A stretch of DNA of 26,382 nucleotides, taken from positions 1-26,382 of the IMG/VR virus record IMGVR_UViG_3300034167_000694. One strand, given 5' to 3'. Positions 22,752 through 26,382 of this stretch are shown piece by piece; the stretch's first letter is position 1, and each line of letters begins with the position of its first letter. Position numbers and translations under genes: made by a program. The notes beneath the pieces are model-generated. The model was not told the origin of the DNA. It saw only the letters and a program-made list of their open reading frames with translations, and searched no databases. Origin of the DNA: a virus.

Positions 22752-23631
22752 ATATTCTATTAAATTCCTCTAAGATTTTATAAAAACTTTTATTTTTCAG
22801 AAATAGTTCTTCACTAGTCCCTTGTGGTGCGTTATCCCTACACCACCAAATATCAAAATGTTTCCTAACAAACAAATCGTTGTGGTTATAAAACATTAAA
22901 GTCATTATTTGTTCTTCATGAGGTAAAAACTTACAAGAATCATCCGACAAGATTTTTACAACATAATCTTCGAATGTACTAACCATGTTATCCCATCTAT
23001 CTCTATGACCACCGAACAAACCACCAATAATATGAATTTGTCTTATATAGTTGGTATACCATTTTTGGTCCACGGTTCCAGACCAATAATTCCTTTCATT
23101 CTCTTTCCCTAATATTAAAAATTTATCACTTGTGTCGATTATTAAATTTTCTGAAAAAGAATTGTTAAACAACGTACTCTCATAAAATCTTCTCATACCA
23201 TGAGGAAAATTCAAATACTTCAATGGTATCAAACCACAATGTGATAATCCGGCGTCTATCCAATAATAATAATCGTATGATTTATCTTCGTTCCACCACC
23301 AAGAAAATTTAGAGTATTGAATTTCAATACATCTATCACCTCTCTTTATGTCCTCCACATTTTTTCTAAGATTTATTAAATCTTTGAATTTGGAATTAGT
23401 CAAATCAAATATTTCAAATTTTAATTTGTTTTCTGATATATTGTTTTCTTTATAAAAAAACTCTTTCAAAGATTCTATCTCTCTTTCAGAAGTATAACAC
23501 AGAAAATCTGCATTAGTCATTTTTAAAAGAGATAGAAGACTGAACCTATAGTGAGTACCTCTGGCAGGCCTACCCCCCAACTCTGTTCCATTCAAATCAC
23601 TATAAATTGCTGTTATAAATTTAATTCTCAT
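22744..23631 (-). CDS. HtrL/YibB-like glycosyltransferase
   Basis: 295 aa. It starts with a short GT-A type strand MRIKFITAIYSDLNG, continues with HYRFSLLSLLKMTNADFLCY, and carries the family-like centre YYYWIDAGLSHCGLIPLKYL (121-140), followed by IIGGLFGGHRD. The WIDAGLSH box, the GGLFGG box and the order of parts agree with HtrL/YibB proteins and parallel the first half of the neighbouring 557-aa protein (WIDGG, GGFFGG). The two are probably distant paralogues. Function in the family is poorly known, with sugar transfer in surface polysaccharide synthesis suspected. Overlaps at both ends (11 bases before, 8 after) show translational coupling within the cassette. Confidence 0.68.
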   Translation of the reverse strand: MRIKFITAIYSDLNGTELGGRPARGTHYRFSLLSLLKMTNADFLCYTSEREIESLKEFFYKENNISENKLKFEIFDLTNSKFKDLINLRKNVEDIKRGDRCIEIQYSKFSWWWNEDKSYDYYYWIDAGLSHCGLIPLKYLNFPHGMRRFYESTLFNNSFSENLIIDTSDKFLILGKENERNYWSGTVDQKWYTNYIRQIHIIGGLFGGHRDRWDNMVSTFEDYVVKILSDDSCKFLPHEEQIMTLMFYNHNDLFVRKHFDIWWCRDNAPQGTSEELFLKNKSFYKILEEFNRIYE

Positions 23632-24364
23632 TATAATGGAAGTGTTTTTTTTCTTCTTTGAATTTATTATTCGTATCTTGATTCAAAAATTTGTGATGTA
23701 TTTTTACTGGTGAGTATTGATTCCAATTATATGTTTGAGTATAAAAATTATTATACATCCCATGAGATACATCAGAATATGAATTTTTCTGTGGTGCTAT
23801 TGGTAAAATTGGAGTGTAAGATTGGAATTTAGGGTATACGTTTTTAACCAAATGTTCGTCTATTGGAAGAACATAATCACCGCTTTGAAATGCATAATCT
23901 TTTATTGTTCTGACAGCATCTAACACCTTTAAATCGTAAATCAAAATATTTGTTGCAAATATTTCTGTCAGTCTATCGTTTGGTTTAGGTGGAAGATTAG
24001 TTATATCCAACAATAAATCATATTTTGAACTTTTGTTTACTGGTCTATTCAATGTTGGTGCCAAATTCATTACACCGAACTCGATGTCCGATATTTGTGA
24101 TTCCAAGTCCTGAATTAAAGATTTACAATAAGGCATGAATTGACAATCATCTTCGATAATCATAACCCTTTGGTATCCTCTCTCTTCAGATATTCTCAGA
24201 ATTTCTAAATGAGAAAGAGTACATCCCATGTAACTATTTCTATTTATCGCGTTGAATAATTCAAAATCCCAACCAACATATTCTAATTCAAATTTTATGT
24301 CTTCTAACCTATCGGGACGAGATTCCAAATTTATTACAAACTTAGGTAATTCTTGGAATTTCAT
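23621..24364 (-). CDS. GT25-family glycosyltransferase
   Basis: 247 aa. The start KFVINLESRPDRLEDI (8-23), the FNAINRNSYMGCTLSHLEIL stretch (37-56) and VMIIEDDCQFMP (67-78, with the metal-binding E-D-D) are the three marks of GT25, the family of LPS galactosyltransferases and collagen-type galactosyltransferases. A typical GT25 domain is about 200-250 residues, so the enzyme is whole. The tail, after 215, is His-, Lys- and Asn-rich and varies in the family. It should transfer a hexose, often galactose, to a glycan or protein. The ATG at 24364 shares one base with the stop of the GT60-like gene. Its end overlaps the next gene by 11 bases. Confidence 0.8.
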   Translation of the reverse strand: MKFQELPKFVINLESRPDRLEDIKFELEYVGWDFELFNAINRNSYMGCTLSHLEILRISEERGYQRVMIIEDDCQFMPYCKSLIQDLESQISDIEFGVMNLAPTLNRPVNKSSKYDLLLDITNLPPKPNDRLTEIFATNILIYDLKVLDAVRTIKDYAFQSGDYVLPIDEHLVKNVYPKFQSYTPILPIAPQKNSYSDVSHGMYNNFYTQTYNWNQYSPVKIHHKFLNQDTNNKFKEEKKHFHYNEN

Positions 24365-25629
24365 TAGCTTACATGGTTATGAGATAATTGTCCCGTCAAT
24401 CTATCGCACCATCCCTTTGATTCTGAATGGGGCCATACAACCCAATACTTAGGTAATACATCAGTTTGAAACTCCCTCCAAATTTTACAATATTTGTCAG
24501 GGTCATTCATTAGTCTTGTAATCTCAGATTTATCTGCATCTTTTCTATACAGGGTTTCGTCATTAGGTCCATGGAATGCGACAACCCAAAAATCATAGTC
24601 TTTTTCAGGAACAGAGGAGTAACCAACATCAATACAGTGTTTATAAACAGTACAGAAAGACTTTTTCCAATCTTCTTCAGTTTCTATTGCAGGACTTGGC
24701 GGATAGTTTTTATCTAAACACCACTTATCTACAGCTCTTTTTTCGAATAAGAGACCCGAATACTTTTCATAGTCCCTTAGTGTTCTAACAGGTCCAAAAC
24801 CATAAAGTCCATCATGTCCCTCTTGGTTTTCACCATCCATACCAAACAGTTTTCTGTTTGTAAGATGTGAATGTTTATTTCTATCTCCCCAAGTTTTGTC
24901 ATCATCCCATTGTTTAGTTCTACCCTTGCGAGTATACTCGTGATAAATTACTGGAATATGTGGATGAAATAAATCATAACCCCAAGTATAAGCTCTTGCA
25001 GCAATAGAGATTTCTTCACCGTGAAAATAATATTCAGGATTGTGTTGAACCTCTTTTGCGAATGAACCTAAGGTAAAACAAAAATGTGCAGAATAAAATC
25101 TTGCTGGTACAGGTTTTGTCATTTCCCTCCAACCAGGAATTGTTTCAGGTAAAAAGAAAACTGCACCTTCAGGAATAAATCTATCAAACACCATTCTCCA
25201 AGCATCTTGTGCTCTTCCTGCAGGGTCGTTATCAGGGTCAAAGGAGGGTACATAACCCGTAAGTAGAGGTTTCTTATACCCATCCTTTTGAAGACCCTTT
25301 ATCATGTTGATTAGGATTTCATCCCAATCTTTGACAAATCTCATGTGTGAGTCTATCTGTAAAGTATATTTTTCACCAGAGTATAATTGTTGAACTAAAT
25401 TTCTTGCCCAACAAACCCCCTTAGCTTCTTGATAGGGAATGTCTAATATTCTAAAACGTTCATCATCTTTGTATTCGTCTAAATTGTCAAATTTATCTGA
25501 CTCAGAAAATTGTCTTGCAATACCAATAACCAAATTTTTTGGTTTTTTTGCATTTGCTAACATATCTTTTATGGTTAAAACTAATTGTGGGTCACGATAA
25601 CTAGCAATCTGAATAAAAATTTTGCTCAT
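24364..25629 (-). CDS. GT60-like polypeptide N-acetylglucosaminyltransferase
   Basis: 421 aa. Start IFIQIASYRDPQLVLTIKDM, then KNLVIGIARQ, GVCWARNLVQ (71-80), TLQIDSHMRFV with the D-S-H metal/donor motif (93-95), and RFYSAHFCFTLGSFAKEV, FHGEEISIAARAYTWGYDLF and HIPVIYHEY. This series marks the 'GlcNAc' (GT60) family, whose known members attach N-acetylglucosamine to Thr or hydroxyproline in proteins, as in Dictyostelium Skp1. The fit is clear and the length is normal. It is the first gene of the four-gene sugar cassette and lies directly after a Thr-Pro-rich protein gene, a likely acceptor type. Its ATG is 21 bases after the U-tract of a hairpin, so much of its message may depend on read-through. 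Confidence 0.82.
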   Translation of the reverse strand: MSKIFIQIASYRDPQLVLTIKDMLANAKKPKNLVIGIARQFSESDKFDNLDEYKDDERFRILDIPYQEAKGVCWARNLVQQLYSGEKYTLQIDSHMRFVKDWDEILINMIKGLQKDGYKKPLLTGYVPSFDPDNDPAGRAQDAWRMVFDRFIPEGAVFFLPETIPGWREMTKPVPARFYSAHFCFTLGSFAKEVQHNPEYYFHGEEISIAARAYTWGYDLFHPHIPVIYHEYTRKGRTKQWDDDKTWGDRNKHSHLTNRKLFGMDGENQEGHDGLYGFGPVRTLRDYEKYSGLLFEKRAVDKWCLDKNYPPSPAIETEEDWKKSFCTVYKHCIDVGYSSVPEKDYDFWVVAFHGPNDETLYRKDADKSEITRLMNDPDKYCKIWREFQTDVLPKYWVVWPHSESKGWCDRLTGQLSHNHVS

Positions 25630-25650
25630 TGAAAATGGTTTTTTTTAAAA

Positions 25651-25681
25651 ATAAAAAACCCTCAACAAAAGTAGAGGGTTT
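25651..25681 (-). terminator. Hairpin terminator after the Thr-Pro-rich protein gene
   Basis: AAACCCTC (25656-25663) pairs with GAGGGTTT (25674-25681) around a 10-base loop. On the minus strand a TTTTTTAT tract follows. It lies 24 bases past the stop of the Thr-Pro protein gene and before the glycosyltransferase cassette. Form and place are those of an intrinsic terminator. Confidence 0.82.
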
Positions 25682-25704
25682 GATAATAAGATTTATTGTA
25701 AAAA

Positions 25705-26382
25705 TTAGACGTTCAATACCGCCGATACATAAACAGTGTCACCTGTGACCCATGTCGTTGTTGCAGATTGTATCAGTACTGCATTTCCTGAGGGTTCTGG
25801 TATCGGAGGTACCCCTATACCTGTACCAAACACAAATCCTGTATCTCCTGAAGTTGACCAAAATTTGAAAGAATCTGTGTCTCCTGAATATATTGCAGAG
25901 TCACCATTCTGAGTAAATGTAATTGTTATAGTTTGTCCTGTAAAAGCTGAATAATAAGATGTTCTATCAGTTAAACTTGTGTCTATAGAGTTGAAATAAA
26001 AACCTCGTGATGAAAGACCCAATAAGTTTATTTCGGTACTTCCGAAATTATTAGGTTCGTTATTCATAATTGCATTTCCATCGGATGGCAAGTTATATGG
26101 TAAAGCAATCAAATTGTAAGAGAATCCTGAAACAGGTAGTGGACTTTCAGAGGGTGAAGGTGTAATTGTTGGTGTTGGAGTCACCTCTTCGGTCGGTGTT
26201 GGTGTAGGTGTTACTTCTGCTGTTGGTGTTGGTGTCGGGGTTTCTGGAGGTGCGATACATGAACCATCCTCAGCCAATACTGTGATTGGTGTTGTACAAT
26301 TCAAAGTCACACCTAAGAAATCATAATTAGATGGTCCAGTTCCAGTTATATCATAACACTGAACATTACCTAAACTGTCTGT
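25705..26382 (-). CDS. Thr-Pro-rich virion-type protein (adhesin or fibre), partial at right edge
   Basis: The frame is open to the window edge, so the N-terminus lies outside; 225 residues are seen. A GTG at 26310 exists but the frame runs on with similar composition (SNYDFLG before it), so I do not take it as the start. Two Cys flank a short domain (LNCTTPITVLAEDGSC). Three 10-residue units follow (TPTPTPTAEV, TPTPTPTEEV, TPTPTITPSP), a stiff extended linker. Then comes a beta-rich C-terminal domain of about 140 residues, with GRFY-like surface strands, YSAFTGQTITITFTQNG, SFKFWSTSG and a last strand TVYVSAVLNV. No transmembrane segment is seen. Likely a receptor-binding or decoration protein; the Thr-Pro units are good glycosylation sites. 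Family unknown. Confidence 0.72.
   Translation of the reverse strand, partial: TDSLGNVQCYDITGTGPSNYDFLGVTLNCTTPITVLAEDGSCIAPPETPTPTPTAEVTPTPTPTEEVTPTPTITPSPSESPLPVSGFSYNLIALPYNLPSDGNAIMNNEPNNFGSTEINLLGLSSRGFYFNSIDTSLTDRTSYYSAFTGQTITITFTQNGDSAIYSGDTDSFKFWSTSGDTGFVFGTGIGVPPIPEPSGNAVLIQSATTTWVTGDTVYVSAVLNV
26152..26241 (-). repeat. Three 30-bp tandem units encoding Thr-Pro decapeptides
   Basis: Three consecutive units of ten codons encode TPTPTPTAEV, TPTPTPTEEV and TPTPTITPSP. The first two differ at one amino acid and the third is degenerate. The DNA is also repetitive (ACACCAACACC-type), so unit number could vary between strains by slippage or recombination. Confidence 0.85.

Noticed and set aside
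26152-26241. Short tandem DNA repeats as a CRISPR array or minisatellite
   Set aside because: The units are in-frame, direct and adjacent without spacers, and they encode a Thr-Pro linker; they are protein repeats.
25705-26310. GTG at 26310 as the start of the Thr-Pro protein
   Set aside because: The frame stays open to the window edge with similar sequence and a further Cys before it, so the protein is better treated as N-terminally cut by the window.

Overview
This window looks like part of the genome of a large, AT-rich, T4-like contractile-tailed bacteriophage (myovirus), probably from an environmental sample. The evidence is a set of T4-type virion genes in roughly T4 order: neck, tail completion, sheath, tube, a gp26-type baseplate protein, tape measure and a baseplate protein. 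These are accompanied by a family B DNA polymerase of phage type. Genes are tightly packed, often overlapping by one to eleven bases, and no gene-free stretch exceeds about 120 bases. Start codons are almost never preceded by a Shine-Dalgarno sequence, and GTG and TTG starts occur. This is typical of phages of Bacteroidota, so such a host is likely, but that is inference. I saw no tRNA, rRNA, CRISPR array or insertion sequence.

Layout. From 12626 down to 1 the genes are on the minus strand and build the tail: a gp14-like neck protein, a small conserved protein, a gp15-like tail completion protein, an unusually large sheath (1065 aa), a HAD-fold phosphatase-like protein, the tube, a gp26-type baseplate assembly protein overlapped by a 54-aa gene in another frame, the tape measure, and a large baseplate protein that runs off the left edge with the beginning of an OmpA-like peptidoglycan-binding domain. 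A 53-aa ribbon-helix-helix protein sits on the plus strand between sheath and completion protein, behind a symmetric operator-like site.

From 12683 to 17813 the plus strand carries an accessory block: a minimal viral-type SET methyltransferase, an SNF2-type helicase, and a Mn-type superoxide dismutase with a 280-residue extension that ends in a nuclease-like (PD-(D/E)XK-type) motif pattern. It is followed by a gp13-like neck protein and a small unknown protein.

From 20618 down to 17790 is the DNA polymerase on the minus strand, with an inverted repeat over its GTG start. From 25629 down to 20684 is a compact cassette of four glycosyltransferase-type genes and one small unknown protein. At the right edge is the end of a virion-type protein with three 10-residue Thr-Pro repeats. 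That is a plausible glycosylation substrate for the neighbouring cassette.

Regulation. A TATTTAT element in sense orientation precedes about nine genes or gene groups. Three hairpins with U-tracts lie directly in front of start codons of co-directional genes (after sheath, after tube, after the Thr-Pro protein), as if they attenuate rather than fully end transcription. The parts with most novelty value are the SOD-nuclease-like fusion, the SET plus SNF2 pair beside it, the glycosyltransferase cassette with the Thr-Pro protein, and the overlapping tail-assembly gene pair.
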